64,000 nt of DNA from Demequina maris (GCF_000971155.1 NZ_BBLX01000001.1:408185-472184); one strand, 5' to 3'. Positions 1-8,272 are shown, counted from the first letter of the stretch. The notes: generated by a model not told the origin, from the sequence alone. Program-made: numbers and translations.

Positions 1-569
1 AGCCGTCGCACGCCGATGGTCGCCGCCCCGGAGGCATACGCCGAGCCGACGCCCGCGGGCGAGTCCTCGAGCGCGACGCAGTCGGCGATGTCGACGCCGA
101 GCCGCTCGGCCGCGGTCAGGTAGGGCTCGGGGTGCGGCTTGCCGTGGGTGACCTGGTCGCCCGTGACCACGACCGCGAACGCGTCGGGGGCGCGCGAGAC
201 GAAGGCCTCGGCGAGCATCGAGTACGACATGGTCACGAGCGCGCACGGGATGCCCGCGGTGACGACGTCGTCCAGCAGCGCCCGCGCATCGTCCATCCAC
301 GGCGTGCGCTGGCGCACCTGGGCCGTGACGCGGCCGAGCAGGTAGGTGATGATCTCGTCGGGGTCGAGCGCGACGCCGCGGTCGATCATGATCTGCGCCG
401 AGACGGACAACGGGTTGCCGACGAGCTGCAGGCCGTCCTCGTGGGTCCAGCCCACGCCGAACTTCCTGGCGAGCTCGGTCTCCGCCGCGATCCAGTACGG
501 CTCCGAATCGATCAGGGTGCCGTCCATGTCCCACAGCACGGCGGCCGGGAGCGTCGCCTTCTCATTCAT
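1..569 (-). CDS. HAD-family phosphatase, beta-phosphoglucomutase-like (3' end outside window)
   Basis: The N-terminus carries the HAD nucleophile motif WDMDGTLID around residues 13-21, followed by a helical cap and a TGDQVTHGKPHPEPY segment that supplies the later HAD motif (Lys and acidic residues). This is the usual layout of HAD subfamily IA phosphatases and beta-phosphoglucomutases; the substrate cannot be told. Translation starts at the ATG at 569 (MNEKATLP). There is no clear ribosome binding site, but a -10-like TAGACT lies 8 bases upstream, so the mRNA may be leaderless. The gene runs off the left edge after about 189 codons. It is divergent from the PAC2 gene and the two -10 boxes overlap. 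Confidence 0.85.
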   Translation of the reverse strand, partial: MNEKATLPAAVLWDMDGTLIDSEPYWIAAETELARKFGVGWTHEDGLQLVGNPLSVSAQIMIDRGVALDPDEIITYLLGRVTAQVRQRTPWMDDARALLDDVVTAGIPCALVTMSYSMLAEAFVSRAPDAFAVVVTGDQVTHGKPHPEPYLTAAERLGVDIADCVALEDSPAGVGSAYASGAATIGVRR

Positions 570-577
570 ATGGGGTG

Positions 578-587
578 AGTCTAGGCT
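578..587. promoter_or_regulatory. Overlapping divergent -10 boxes (HAD phosphatase / PAC2 gene)
   Basis: TAGACT on the minus strand (583-578) and TAGGCT on the plus strand (582-587) share two bases. They sit 8 and 6 bases from the respective start codons, as expected for leaderless actinobacterial transcripts. Only one direction could bind RNA polymerase at a time. Confidence 0.55.
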
Positions 588-593
588 GGCGCA

Positions 594-1460
594 ATGACAG
601 CCGAGAGCGACCCCGCAGCCCTGGCCGCCGACCAGTCCGTGATGATCGCGGCCTTCGAGGGATGGAACGACGCGGGCTCCGCGGCGTCCTCCGCGCTCGA
701 CCACCTGGCGAAGATGTGGAACGCACGCGAGTACGCGGCTCTCGACCCCGAGGACTACCACGACTTCCAGGTGAGCCGCCCGAGCATCCAGACGCTCGCG
801 GGCGGCGAGCGGGTCATCTCCTGGCCCGGCACCGTGGTGTCGACCGCGAACGGCCCGTGGGTGGGCGACCGCGACATCGCGCTCGTGCGCGGGATCGAGC
901 CGTCGATGCGGTGGCGCCGCTTCTGCCGCGAGATCCTCGACTGCGCCGACGACCTCGAGGTCAAGACGCTCATCACGTGCGGCGCGCTGCTGGTCGACGC
1001 CCCGCACACGCGCCCGCTGCCCACCTTCGTGACGAGCGAGGACGCCCGCGCCCGCGAGGCCTTCGACCTCGAGCGCTCCGACTACGAGGGCCCCACCGGC
1101 GTCCTCGGCGTGCTGGGCCACGAGGCCGCGCTGCGCGGTATCACCGTGATCTCCGTGTGGGTGGGGGTGCCGCACTACATCGCGCACCCGCCGAGCCCCA
1201 AGGCGACCGTGTCGATCCTGTCGCAGCTCGAGCGCTTCCTGGGCGAGCCGATCGACCTGGGCGACCTGCCCGAGGAGGTCGAGGCGTGGCAGCACGGCGC
1301 GGACGAGCTCGCGGAGGAGGACGAGGAGATCTCGGCCCACGTCGAGCAGCTGGAGTCCGTCATGGACGAGACGTCCCTGCCGGAGGCGTCGGGCGACGCG
1401 ATCGCCGCCGAGTTCGAGAAGTTCCTGCGCCGCCGCGACCTGGGCAACGGCAAGGCCTAG
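594..1460 (+). CDS. PAC2 family protein
   Basis: The 288-residue product has the PAC2 fold signature early on (MIAAFEGWNDAGSAAS) and conserved segments such as WPGTVVSTANGP and the acidic C-terminal helix. PAC2 proteins resemble eukaryotic proteasome assembly chaperones and in Actinobacteria are found as stand-alone cytosolic proteins of unsettled function. Length matches actinobacterial homologues. The ATG at 594 lies 6 bases after TAGGCT, suggesting a leaderless mRNA. The gene is monocistronic and ends in a perfect hairpin (1480-1505) that also serves uppP from the other side. Confidence 0.9.
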   Translation: MTAESDPAALAADQSVMIAAFEGWNDAGSAASSALDHLAKMWNAREYAALDPEDYHDFQVSRPSIQTLAGGERVISWPGTVVSTANGPWVGDRDIALVRGIEPSMRWRRFCREILDCADDLEVKTLITCGALLVDAPHTRPLPTFVTSEDARAREAFDLERSDYEGPTGVLGVLGHEAALRGITVISVWVGVPHYIAHPPSPKATVSILSQLERFLGEPIDLGDLPEEVEAWQHGADELAEEDEEISAHVEQLESVMDETSLPEASGDAIAAEFEKFLRRRDLGNGKA

Positions 1461-1479
1461 CGGCCGGTCCCGCTTCCCG

Positions 1480-1505
1480 GCGCATCGTCCGGCGGGACGA
1501 TGCGC
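1480..1505. terminator. Bidirectional hairpin built from paired GGACGATGC motifs
   Basis: GCGCATCGTCC (1480-1490) and GGACGATGCGC (1495-1505) form a perfect 11-bp stem with a 4-base loop between the convergent stops of the PAC2 gene and uppP. There is no T-run. The arms contain both orientations of the 9-mer that recurs across the window. Confidence 0.6.
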
Positions 1506-1508
1506 GCG

Positions 1509-2372
1509 TCAGGTCGCGCTGATGGCCCCCGCCGCGAGCAGGCCGACGATCGCGCCCGAGGCCGCGATGCGGTAGATCACGAACGGCGTGTAGCTGTGGT
1601 GCGAGATGAGCCTGAGGAACCACACGATCACCGCGTAGCCCACGCCGAAGGCGACGGCCGTAGCGATCGCGGTGTTGAGGAAGCTCGGCGAGCCGGCCTC
1701 CCCCAGCGTGTCCCACTCGGTGAACAGCTCGAAGAAGCCCGAGCCGAGCACCGCGGGGATCGCCAGCAGGAACGAGATGCGGGCGGCGGCCTCGCGCGTC
1801 ATGCCGAGGAACAGGCCCATGGTGATGGTGCCGCCCGAGCGGGAGACGCCCGGGATCAGCGCCATCGCCTGCGCGAAGCCCAGCAGGATCGCGTCCTTGA
1901 GGGTGATGTCCTCGAGGTGGCGGCGCTTCTCGCCCATGCGGTCCGCGATCCACAGCACGATCGCGAAGCCCGCGAGCACGAAGGCCGTGATGTAGAGGTT
2001 GCGCAGCGTGGTCTCGATCGTGTCCTTGAACAGGACGCCGAGGATCACGATGGGGAACGAGCCGAGGATGACCCACCAGCCCATGCGCGCGTCGGGGTCG
2101 GCGGCGCCGATGGTGCGGGCCTTCCAGCCCACGGCCTCGCGGTCGAGCAGGGCGCGGAACCACGCCGCGATGATGCGGACGATGTCCTTCCAGAAGTAGA
2201 GGATCACCGCCGCCTCGGTACCGATCTGGATGATCGCGGTGAAGGCGGCGCCCGGGTCCTCGCCGTGCGGGAGCAGCGCGCCGATGACGCGGATGTGCGC
2301 GCTCGAGGAGATCGGCAGGAACTCCGTGAGTCCCTGCACCAGCCCGAGGATGACTGCTTCCCACCAACCCAT
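1509..2372 (-). CDS. uppP: Undecaprenyl-diphosphatase UppP (BacA)
   Basis: This integral membrane enzyme removes a phosphate from undecaprenyl pyrophosphate to recycle the lipid carrier for cell-wall synthesis. The 287-residue protein shows both family motifs: GLTEFLPISSSAHI near residues 12-25 and PGVSRSGGT near residue 174, with multiple hydrophobic segments. The frame stays open well upstream, but MGWWEAVILG is the family N-terminus, and TAAGGT lies 7 bases upstream of this ATG, indicating a leaderless start. It is divergent from the aldo/keto reductase gene. Confidence 0.96.
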   Translation of the reverse strand: MGWWEAVILGLVQGLTEFLPISSSAHIRVIGALLPHGEDPGAAFTAIIQIGTEAAVILYFWKDIVRIIAAWFRALLDREAVGWKARTIGAADPDARMGWWVILGSFPIVILGVLFKDTIETTLRNLYITAFVLAGFAIVLWIADRMGEKRRHLEDITLKDAILLGFAQAMALIPGVSRSGGTITMGLFLGMTREAAARISFLLAIPAVLGSGFFELFTEWDTLGEAGSPSFLNTAIATAVAFGVGYAVIVWFLRLISHHSYTPFVIYRIAASGAIVGLLAAGAISAT

Positions 2373-2379
2373 GGCGGCA

Positions 2380-2385
2380 ACCTTA
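2380..2385 (-). promoter_or_regulatory. -10 box of uppP (leaderless)
   Basis: TAAGGT on the minus strand ends 7 bases before the ATG at 2372, fitting the TANNNT-N6-8-start pattern repeated across the window. Confidence 0.5.
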
Positions 2386-2426
2386 GTGCCCGCGTGTTGC
2401 GCGCCGGTGACGCCGTCGACCTTCGG

Positions 2427-2432
2427 TAGCGT
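2427..2432 (+). promoter_or_regulatory. -10 box of the aldo/keto reductase gene (leaderless)
   Basis: TAGCGT lies 7 bases before the ATG at 2440, which has no ribosome binding site. Confidence 0.5.
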
Positions 2433-2439
2433 CACCCCC

Positions 2440-3402
2440 ATGCAGCGCGCACGGATCGGCACCACGGGACTCGAGGTGTCGCGTCTGGCGCTCGGCACGA
2501 TGACGTGGAGCCGCGACACCGACGCCGAGGAGGCGGGCGGCCAGCTCGACGCGTTCCTCGACGCGGGCGGCACGCTGCTCGACACCGCCGCCTCGTACGC
2601 GGACGGGGGTTCCGAGGAGCTGATCGGCCGCATGCTCGGCGGCTCCGTCTCCCGCACCGACATGCAGATCTGCACCAAGGCCGGCATCCGCCGCACCGCC
2701 CACGGCGGCATGGTCGACGCCTCCCGCGACACGATGCTCGACACCCTCGACGCGTCGCTGCGCCGGCTCGGCACGGACCACGTCGACGTGTGGCTCGTCC
2801 ACCAGTACGACGCCGGCACGCCGCTTGACGAGACCCTCCACGCGCTCGAGATCGCGGTGAACAGCGGCCGCGCCCGCTACGTGGGCGTCTCCAACTACCC
2901 CGGCTGGGCGACCGCGCACATCGCGGCCCTCGCCGACCGGCGCCCCACGCTCGCCGCGACCCAGGTGGAGTACTCGCTGCTCCAGCGCGGCATCGAGCGC
3001 GAGGTGGTGCCCGCCGCATCGTCCCTGGGTCTGGGCGTGATGGCCTGGTCGCCGCTGGGACGCGGCGTCCTCACCGGCAAGTACCGCACGTCCATCCCCG
3101 CGGACTCGCGGGCCGCCTCCGAGCACCTCGCGGGCTTCGTCGAGCCGTACCTCGACGACCGCGCCGGCAGCATCGTCGAGGCGCTGGCGATCGCGTCCGA
3201 GGGCCTCGGCGTGACGCCGCTCGAGACCGCGCTGGCGTGGGTGCTCGCACGTCCGTTCGTGGCGACCGCCGTCGTGGGCGCGCGGACCGCCGAGCAGCTG
3301 CTCCCCTCCCTCACCGCGGCGACGCTCAAGCTGCCGCCCGCGATCGTCGACGCGCTCGACGAGGTCTCCGCCATCGAGCTCGGATACCCGGAGCGCCGAT
3401 GA
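2440..3402 (+). CDS. Aldo/keto reductase
   Basis: A 320-residue NADPH-dependent reductase of the aldo/keto reductase superfamily (TIM barrel). The catalytic tetrad is visible: Asp and Tyr in DTAASYADGGSE, Lys in CTKAGI and His in WLVHQYD. The C-terminal part carries the cofactor-binding VVGARTAEQL segment. The sequence is of the YajO/Tas-like type whose substrates are diverse aldehydes or ketones, so none is assigned. The ATG at 2440 (MQRARIGTTGLEVS) aligns with the normal family start. A copy of the 9-mer GCATCGTCC lies inside the gene at 3016. Confidence 0.92.
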   Translation: MQRARIGTTGLEVSRLALGTMTWSRDTDAEEAGGQLDAFLDAGGTLLDTAASYADGGSEELIGRMLGGSVSRTDMQICTKAGIRRTAHGGMVDASRDTMLDTLDASLRRLGTDHVDVWLVHQYDAGTPLDETLHALEIAVNSGRARYVGVSNYPGWATAHIAALADRRPTLAATQVEYSLLQRGIEREVVPAASSLGLGVMAWSPLGRGVLTGKYRTSIPADSRAASEHLAGFVEPYLDDRAGSIVEALAIASEGLGVTPLETALAWVLARPFVATAVVGARTAEQLLPSLTAATLKLPPAIVDALDEVSAIELGYPERR

Positions 3403-3478
3403 CCACGGCGCGCACGGGCCTCGTCGACCGGGGAACGTGCGCGCGCGACGCGGGTGACGGACGACGCGCCGGGACGCC

Positions 3479-3811
3479 TCAGCGCAGCTGGAAGTCGTCG
3501 AGGTCGTCGTCGAGGACGTCCTCGTCCTCCTCGGCGTGCGGGTCGAGGCCGTCGTCGTCCTCGTCCTCGTCGACGTCGGACTCGTCGCCCTCGTCGGGCT
3601 CCTCCAGCTCGATGTCGTCGAGCAGCATCGGCAGGGTCTCCCCGTACTCGACGTCGAGGACGGCCTCGTACCGGTCGAAGGCGTCGGCGAGCGCGTCGTA
3701 CGCGTCGTCGACGGCGACGTCGGAGTCGCCCCGACGGGCCAGCACGGCGGCGAGGTGCTCCTCGTACGCCGCGATCAGCAGCCTCAGCGCCTCGTGCGCC
3801 TGGGAATCCAT
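3479..3811 (-). CDS. Small acidic protein of unknown function
   Basis: The product is 110 residues. The first two thirds are helical (MDSQAHEALRLLIAAYEEHL), and the C-terminal third is almost entirely Asp and Glu (stretches of DVDEDEDDD type). I do not recognise a named family, although small acidic proteins of this shape are common in Micrococcales. The start at 3811 is chosen over an upstream in-frame Met because TAACGT lies exactly 7 bases before it. It is convergent with the aldo/keto reductase gene and divergent from the DUF5703 gene. Confidence 0.75.
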   Translation of the reverse strand: MDSQAHEALRLLIAAYEEHLAAVLARRGDSDVAVDDAYDALADAFDRYEAVLDVEYGETLPMLLDDIELEEPDEGDESDVDEDEDDDGLDPHAEEDEDVLDDDLDDFQLR

Positions 3812-3818
3812 GGCTATG

Positions 3819-3824
3819 ACGTTA
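3819..3824 (-). promoter_or_regulatory. -10 box of the small acidic protein gene (leaderless)
   Basis: TAACGT on the minus strand is 7 bases upstream of the ATG at 3811. Confidence 0.45.
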
Positions 3825-3853
3825 CCCGCGGAACAGGTTGAATGGGAGGCGAG

Positions 3854-4111
3854 ATGAACCACGACGCACGCAGGACCGCCCACATCATCACCCCTCGACG
3901 CACGGCCGCCCCGGCGGACTCGCGCTTCGACTGGCGGGTGGTGGACATCCCCGTGGAGGTGACACGGGCGGAGGCGCGCGCGCTCCTGACGGAGCAGGCC
4001 GAATACGGCCGGTGGGACCTCATCCGCTCCCAGACCTTCATCGGCGGCGCGCGTCGCGTGTGGCTGCGCCGCCGCGTCATGAACGTGCGCCGCACCGACG
4101 ACGCGGCGTAG
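3854..4111 (+). CDS. DUF5703 family protein
   Basis: An 85-residue basic protein with the DUF5703 core: FDWRVVDIPVEVTRAEAR, then EYGRWDLIRSQTF and a C-terminal RRVWLRRRVMNVRR. The family is short, actinobacterial and uncharacterised. The ATG at 3854 follows GGGAGGCGAG, a good ribosome binding site, so it is preferred to the ATG at 3842, which has none. It has no signal peptide or membrane segment. Confidence 0.85.
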   Translation: MNHDARRTAHIITPRRTAAPADSRFDWRVVDIPVEVTRAEARALLTEQAEYGRWDLIRSQTFIGGARRVWLRRRVMNVRRTDDAA

Positions 4112-4141
4112 GGCTCGCGCACTCGCGCCTCCCCCTTCCGG

Positions 4142-4216
4142 AAGTCACACGTCTGACGACCGGCGCGCGCCGCCTGAACGGGGATCCCGGATCACGTGCC
4201 GCCAGCGGTGTGACTT
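4142..4216. repeat. Short inverted repeat in a gene-free gap
   Basis: AAGTCACAC (4142-4150) and GTGTGACTT (4208-4216) are perfect 9-base inverted repeats 57 bases apart, in the 180-base gap between the DUF5703 gene and the convergent serine hydrolase gene. The role is unknown; the spacing is long for a simple terminator. Confidence 0.4.
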
Positions 4217-4219
4217 GCG

Positions 4220-4257
4220 TACCGCGGGACGATGCGCCGCTACCGCGGGACGATGCG
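4220..4257. repeat. Tandem 17-base direct repeat containing GGACGATGC
   Basis: TACCGCGGGACGATGCG occurs at 4220-4236 and again at 4241-4257, separated by 4 bases. Each copy contains the over-represented 9-mer. No gene covers it. Confidence 0.65.
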
Positions 4258-4291
4258 GGGGTGGCGCGCGCGGGACTGCGCCCGGGTGCCG

Positions 4292-5455
4292 CTAGGCCTC
4301 GTCCGGCTCGGGCAGCCCCGCGATGAAGTCCGCGACCAGGTTGAGGTTGGCCTTCTCGAGCCGCCACGGCTCGTCTCCCAGCTGCCCGCGCAACGGGTCC
4401 GCGGTCACCACGACCACGAGGCCGAGCTCGGGCAGCACCGCGATCTGCTGGCCGCCGTGGCCCCACGCGAGCCGGTACGTGTGCGGCCCGGCGTCGATGA
4501 TCCACCACTGGTACCCGTAGGCCGTGCGGTCGAAGTTGTCGCCCACCTTGTAGTACCAGGCGCTCTCCGTGTACGGCGTCCAGGACTGCTCGACCCAGGC
4601 CTCGGGCACCACCTGCTCGCCGTCGACCCGGCCGCCGTCCAGGTACATCTGGCCGAAGCGGGCCATCTCCCGCGCGGTCACGAAGAGCTCGGTGTAGCCG
4701 AGGCGATAACCCTCCCAGTCCTGGGTCCACTCGCTCGGCGTGGTCGCGAGCGGGTCGAACAGGCGCGCCTGCGCGTAGGCGAGCAGGTCGTCGTCGGCGC
4801 AGGCCCGGGCGACGGCGATCGCCAGGAAGTGCGACGACAGGTTCGAGTAGTCCCAGCCGGTGCCCGGGTCGCGGGCCAGCGGCACGTCGACGACGTTGGA
4901 CGGCGCGAAGCCGTGGAACAGCAGCTCGACGCCCTCCGCGGACGCCTCGAGCCACGGGTAGCCCGCGCGCATCTGCAGCAGCTCCTCGATGGTGATCTGC
5001 TCCTTGCGGGGGTCGGCGACGCGGCCCGCCAGCTCCGGGAAGTAGGTCATCATCGGCTCGTCGAGGCCGGCGATGCATCCCTCCTCGATCGCGATGCCCA
5101 CGAGCGCGCCCGTGTAGCTCTTGGTCACGGACTGCACGTTCTGCGACAGGTCCGCGTCCGTGCCGTTGAAGTAGTCCTGCGCCACCACGTACCCGTTCTT
5201 GATGACGGTGAGGCTGTGGATGCTCTCGAGGGTGCCGGCGCGCCAGTAGAGCTCCGCGACGGCGTCGGGGTCGAGGCCCTGCTCCTCCGGGGTCGACGCC
5301 TCGAAGCCCTCGAAGGATTCGGGCGCGTACTCCACCACGGCGAGCTCCTCGGCCGACGGGCCGCCCGCTGCGCAGGCGCCGAGGACCAGGACCGCGACCG
5401 CCCCCGCGAGCGCGGCGCGACCCCCGGACGCTCCCCGTCGGAGCCTCGCGCGCAT
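4292..5455 (-). CDS. Class C beta-lactamase-fold serine hydrolase, lipoprotein
   Basis: A 387-residue protein of the beta-lactamase/penicillin-binding-protein class C superfamily (esterase or D-Ala-D-Ala peptidase-like). The N-terminus has Arg residues, a hydrophobic stretch and a lipobox ending VLGAC with Cys28, so it is probably anchored outside the membrane. The nucleophile motif is S109-V-T-K112, followed by a Tyr-x-Asn-like YSNLSS motif and a C-terminal HGGQ motif equivalent to the KTG/HxG box. Upstream on the minus strand there is TATGGT and then GAGGTGAT as ribosome binding site. The natural substrate is unknown; true beta-lactamase activity is not implied. Confidence 0.88.
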   Translation of the reverse strand: MRARLRRGASGGRAALAGAVAVLVLGACAAGGPSAEELAVVEYAPESFEGFEASTPEEQGLDPDAVAELYWRAGTLESIHSLTVIKNGYVVAQDYFNGTDADLSQNVQSVTKSYTGALVGIAIEEGCIAGLDEPMMTYFPELAGRVADPRKEQITIEELLQMRAGYPWLEASAEGVELLFHGFAPSNVVDVPLARDPGTGWDYSNLSSHFLAIAVARACADDDLLAYAQARLFDPLATTPSEWTQDWEGYRLGYTELFVTAREMARFGQMYLDGGRVDGEQVVPEAWVEQSWTPYTESAWYYKVGDNFDRTAYGYQWWIIDAGPHTYRLAWGHGGQQIAVLPELGLVVVVTADPLRGQLGDEPWRLEKANLNLVADFIAGLPEPDEA

Positions 5456-5541
5456 CGGGAATCACCTCGCCGGTCCTGTGGCGCTCCCTCCCCGTCCACC
5501 ATAGGCACGATGCGTTCGGCCGCGCCCGCGCGCGGCCCGGC

Positions 5542-6840
5542 TCAGCAGTCGGTGAGGAAGCGCACCATCACGTCCGTGCCGAACTCGAGCGAGTCGATCG
5601 GCACGCGCTCGTCGATGCCGTGGAACAGGCCAGGGAAGTCCAGCTCGGGCGGCAGCTTCAGCGGCGCGAAGCCGTAGCCCGCGATGCCGATCGTCGCGAG
5701 GTGCTTGTTGTCGGTGCCGCCCATCATCGTGTACGGCAGGACGATCGCCTCGGGGTCGTCGAACGTCACGGCCTCGATGGCCTTGTGCACCAGCGGCACG
5801 TCGAACGGCAGCTCGATCGACGCCTCGGTGATGTACTGCTCGACCTTGACGTGCGTGCCCGCGAGCTCCTCGATCTTGCGCAGCACCTGCTCCTGCTGGC
5901 CGTGGAGGAAGCGCGAGTCGACGAAGCCGCCCGCAGTGTCGGGGATGACGTTGACCTTGTAGCCCGCGTCGAGCATCGTCGGGTTCGACGTGTTCCGCAG
6001 CGACGCCTCGACCATGCGGCCCACCGCGCCGAGACCCGCGACGAGCGCGTCGATGGTGGCGGGGTCGTCCGCGTAGTCGACGCCGAGCAGGTCGGCGGTG
6101 CCGCGCAGCAGGTGCTCGGACGTGGGCGAGATCTCCATCGGCCACTCGTAGGCGCCGATGCGCGCCATCGCGCCGCCCAGGTGCACGACCGCGTTGTCGT
6201 GGTGGACGAGCGAGCCGTGGCCCTGTACCCCGGAGGCGGCGAGGCGCAGCCACTGCATGCCCTTCTCCCCCGTCTGGAAGAGGTAGACGCGCTTGCCGGC
6301 GACCTGGATCGAGAAGCCGCCGACCTCCGACACGGCCTCGGTGGCGCCGCGGAAGTCGTCGGGGTGGTTCTCCACCATCCACTTCGCGCCGCGGTGGCCG
6401 CCGTGCTCCTCGTCCGCGAAGAACGCGATGACGATGTCGCGGGCGGGCTTCACGCCGGCGCCGATCATGCGGCCGATGGCCGCGAGGTACATCGCGTCGA
6501 CGCCCTTCATGTCGACCGCTCCGCGGCCCCAGATCATGCCGTCCTTGACCTCGGCGCCGAACGGGTCGACCGTCCAGTCCTCCGGGAAGGCGGGCACGAC
6601 GTCGAGGTGGCCGTGGAGCACGAGCGGCGGGCGCGTCCGGTCGGCTCCCTCCCACAGCGCGGTGACCGAGGCGCGGCCCGGCTCGGACTCGCGGATCACG
6701 GGCTCGAGGCCCAGGTCGGACAGGAACGTGGCGACGTACTCGGCCGCGGCGCGCTCGCCGGGGCCCTCCTCGTCGCCGTAGTTCGAGGTGTCGATGCGCA
6801 TGAGGTCGCGCGCGAGGCGGACGACGTCGGACTCGGTCAT
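5542..6840 (-). CDS. M20 family metallopeptidase
   Basis: A 432-residue zinc-dependent amidohydrolase/peptidase of the M20/M25/M40 family. Metal ligands are visible: HGHLD (His78, Asp80), GAVDMKG (bridging Asp), DEEHGG (catalytic Glu pair) and a late GTDNKH motif. The family includes succinyl-diaminopimelate desuccinylase, ArgE and dipeptidases. With no amino-acid biosynthesis genes nearby, a general peptidase or amidohydrolase is the safer call. The start at 6840 (MTESDVV) lies 6 bases after TAGCCT with no ribosome binding site. Confidence 0.9.
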   Translation of the reverse strand: MTESDVVRLARDLMRIDTSNYGDEEGPGERAAAEYVATFLSDLGLEPVIRESEPGRASVTALWEGADRTRPPLVLHGHLDVVPAFPEDWTVDPFGAEVKDGMIWGRGAVDMKGVDAMYLAAIGRMIGAGVKPARDIVIAFFADEEHGGHRGAKWMVENHPDDFRGATEAVSEVGGFSIQVAGKRVYLFQTGEKGMQWLRLAASGVQGHGSLVHHDNAVVHLGGAMARIGAYEWPMEISPTSEHLLRGTADLLGVDYADDPATIDALVAGLGAVGRMVEASLRNTSNPTMLDAGYKVNVIPDTAGGFVDSRFLHGQQEQVLRKIEELAGTHVKVEQYITEASIELPFDVPLVHKAIEAVTFDDPEAIVLPYTMMGGTDNKHLATIGIAGYGFAPLKLPPELDFPGLFHGIDERVPIDSLEFGTDVMVRFLTDC

Positions 6841-6846
6841 GCGGTC

Positions 6847-6852
6847 AGGCTA
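6847..6852 (-). promoter_or_regulatory. -10 box of the M20 peptidase gene (leaderless)
   Basis: TAGCCT on the minus strand ends 6 bases before the ATG at 6840. Confidence 0.45.
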
Positions 6853-6871
6853 GCGGTCCCCGACCGACCGC

Positions 6872-8272
6872 TCACATGACGCGCCAGCCGTTGACGATGA
6901 CGATCCCGAGCACGACGAGCCCGGCGGTCGCGAGCAGGTAGGTGAGCCAGCGGAAGCCCGCCTTCCACGCCGCGATCACGAGGCACGCGACGGCTCCCGG
7001 GATGAGCGCGAGGCCGTAGCGGCCGGTGACGTTCGGGAAGTACTGCGGCACCGCGGTGTTGAGGTACGCCTGCATCTGCACGACCGTCGGGTACAGGATC
7101 GTGCCCGCCATCACCATCCACCCGAGCGAGCGGCGCGCGGGCTCCTTCGCGCACGCCACGATGACGCCGAAGATCGCGCCGATGACGAGGAAGTTGAGCA
7201 GCCGCGTCCACGAGATCATCAGCGCGACGTTGAGCGGCTCCTGCAGGTAGTAGTCGGAGGCGAGGTTGAGCCCGCTGAACGCGGTCTCGAGCCACTCCGA
7301 GCCCGGCAGGCCGAGCACGTCGCGCGTGTTGAGCCCCACCAGCGGGTTCTGCCAGTTCGGGTCGCCGCGCGTGCCCTGCCAGGCCTGCCAGATCAGGTAC
7401 GGCACGAGGATCGCGCCGGCCATCGCGCCCACGATCGCGGCGTCCCGCCCGCGCGGGCGCGAGCGGCGCCAGTCGCGCAGCATGCGGAAGGCGAGGAGCG
7501 CGCCGAGCGCGATGAACGGGATCGCCGCGATGGTCTTGGTCATGCCCGCCACGCCGGCGAGCAGCGCGGGCAGCCGCCAGTCGACGTCGTCGTCGACGAA
7601 GATGCGCGCCGCGATCCAGACGGCCGAGGCGCCGATGAGGACGGTCGCCGCGTCGGGGTTGACGGTGGTGACGGCGTGCAGCACGCGAGGGAAGGCGGGC
7701 AGCAGCAGCGGCGCGATGATCGCCGCCGCCGGGTCGATGCGCCACCGCCGCAGCGCGACGAACATCACGAACATGCCCAGGCCGAGCCACAGGACGCCGA
7801 GCAGGCGGGCCGCCGTGAGGAAGTCGACCGCCGGGATGAGCGCGTCGACGGCGCGCGCCGGCAGGCCCACCGCGAAGTAGTACAGGGGCGGGTGGGAGAA
7901 GTTGTACTGCTGTCCCTCGTAGGGGAACTCCCACGCGTCGGCGTCCTCGCCGCAGTCGGGCAGCTCGTAACGCTCCTGCCCCACGCACGCCCAGGCCTCG
8001 CGGATCTCGGGCGAGATGATCGACCCGGCGTAGGGGATCTGGAAGTGGGCGGCGCGCCAGGCGTAGTCCGCGTGGGTCGGCTCGTCGATGCGCGACATCG
8101 CGGTACCGGGCCCCAGCACCACGGGGACCACGATCGCGGCGGCGACGGCGAGGTAGAGCGCGAGGACGGCGAGGCGGGAGCGGCGGGAGTCGCGGAACGA
8201 TGCGGCCCAGCCCTCGGCGAGGCCCAGCCACTCGGAGGGCAACGGCGCTCTCCGCGAAGTCGTGGCTGCCAC
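6872..8272 (-). CDS. DUF2142-type polytopic membrane protein, possible GT-C glycosyltransferase
   Basis: The 466-residue protein has a first transmembrane helix near residues 30-50, then an extracytoplasmic MSRIDEPTHADYAWR segment typical of DUF2142 proteins, and about ten more hydrophobic helices. DUF2142 members resemble GT-C lipid-linked-sugar transferases (acidic residues just after the first helix), but none is biochemically assigned here. The GTG at 8272 is chosen because AAGGAGAGCAG precedes it. The frame stays open further upstream but runs into the tRNA region. Its 3' end is close to the M20 gene, which has its own promoter. Confidence 0.75.
   Translation of the reverse strand: MAATTSRRAPLPSEWLGLAEGWAASFRDSRRSRLAVLALYLAVAAAIVVPVVLGPGTAMSRIDEPTHADYAWRAAHFQIPYAGSIISPEIREAWACVGQERYELPDCGEDADAWEFPYEGQQYNFSHPPLYYFAVGLPARAVDALIPAVDFLTAARLLGVLWLGLGMFVMFVALRRWRIDPAAAIIAPLLLPAFPRVLHAVTTVNPDAATVLIGASAVWIAARIFVDDDVDWRLPALLAGVAGMTKTIAAIPFIALGALLAFRMLRDWRRSRPRGRDAAIVGAMAGAILVPYLIWQAWQGTRGDPNWQNPLVGLNTRDVLGLPGSEWLETAFSGLNLASDYYLQEPLNVALMISWTRLLNFLVIGAIFGVIVACAKEPARRSLGWMVMAGTILYPTVVQMQAYLNTAVPQYFPNVTGRYGLALIPGAVACLVIAAWKAGFRWLTYLLATAGLVVLGIVIVNGWRVM

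Noticed and set aside
4292..5455. Annotating the lipoprotein hydrolase as a beta-lactamase resistance gene
   Set aside because: The SxxK, YxN and HxG motifs are shared by esterases and peptidases of the same fold; there is no regulator or resistance context.
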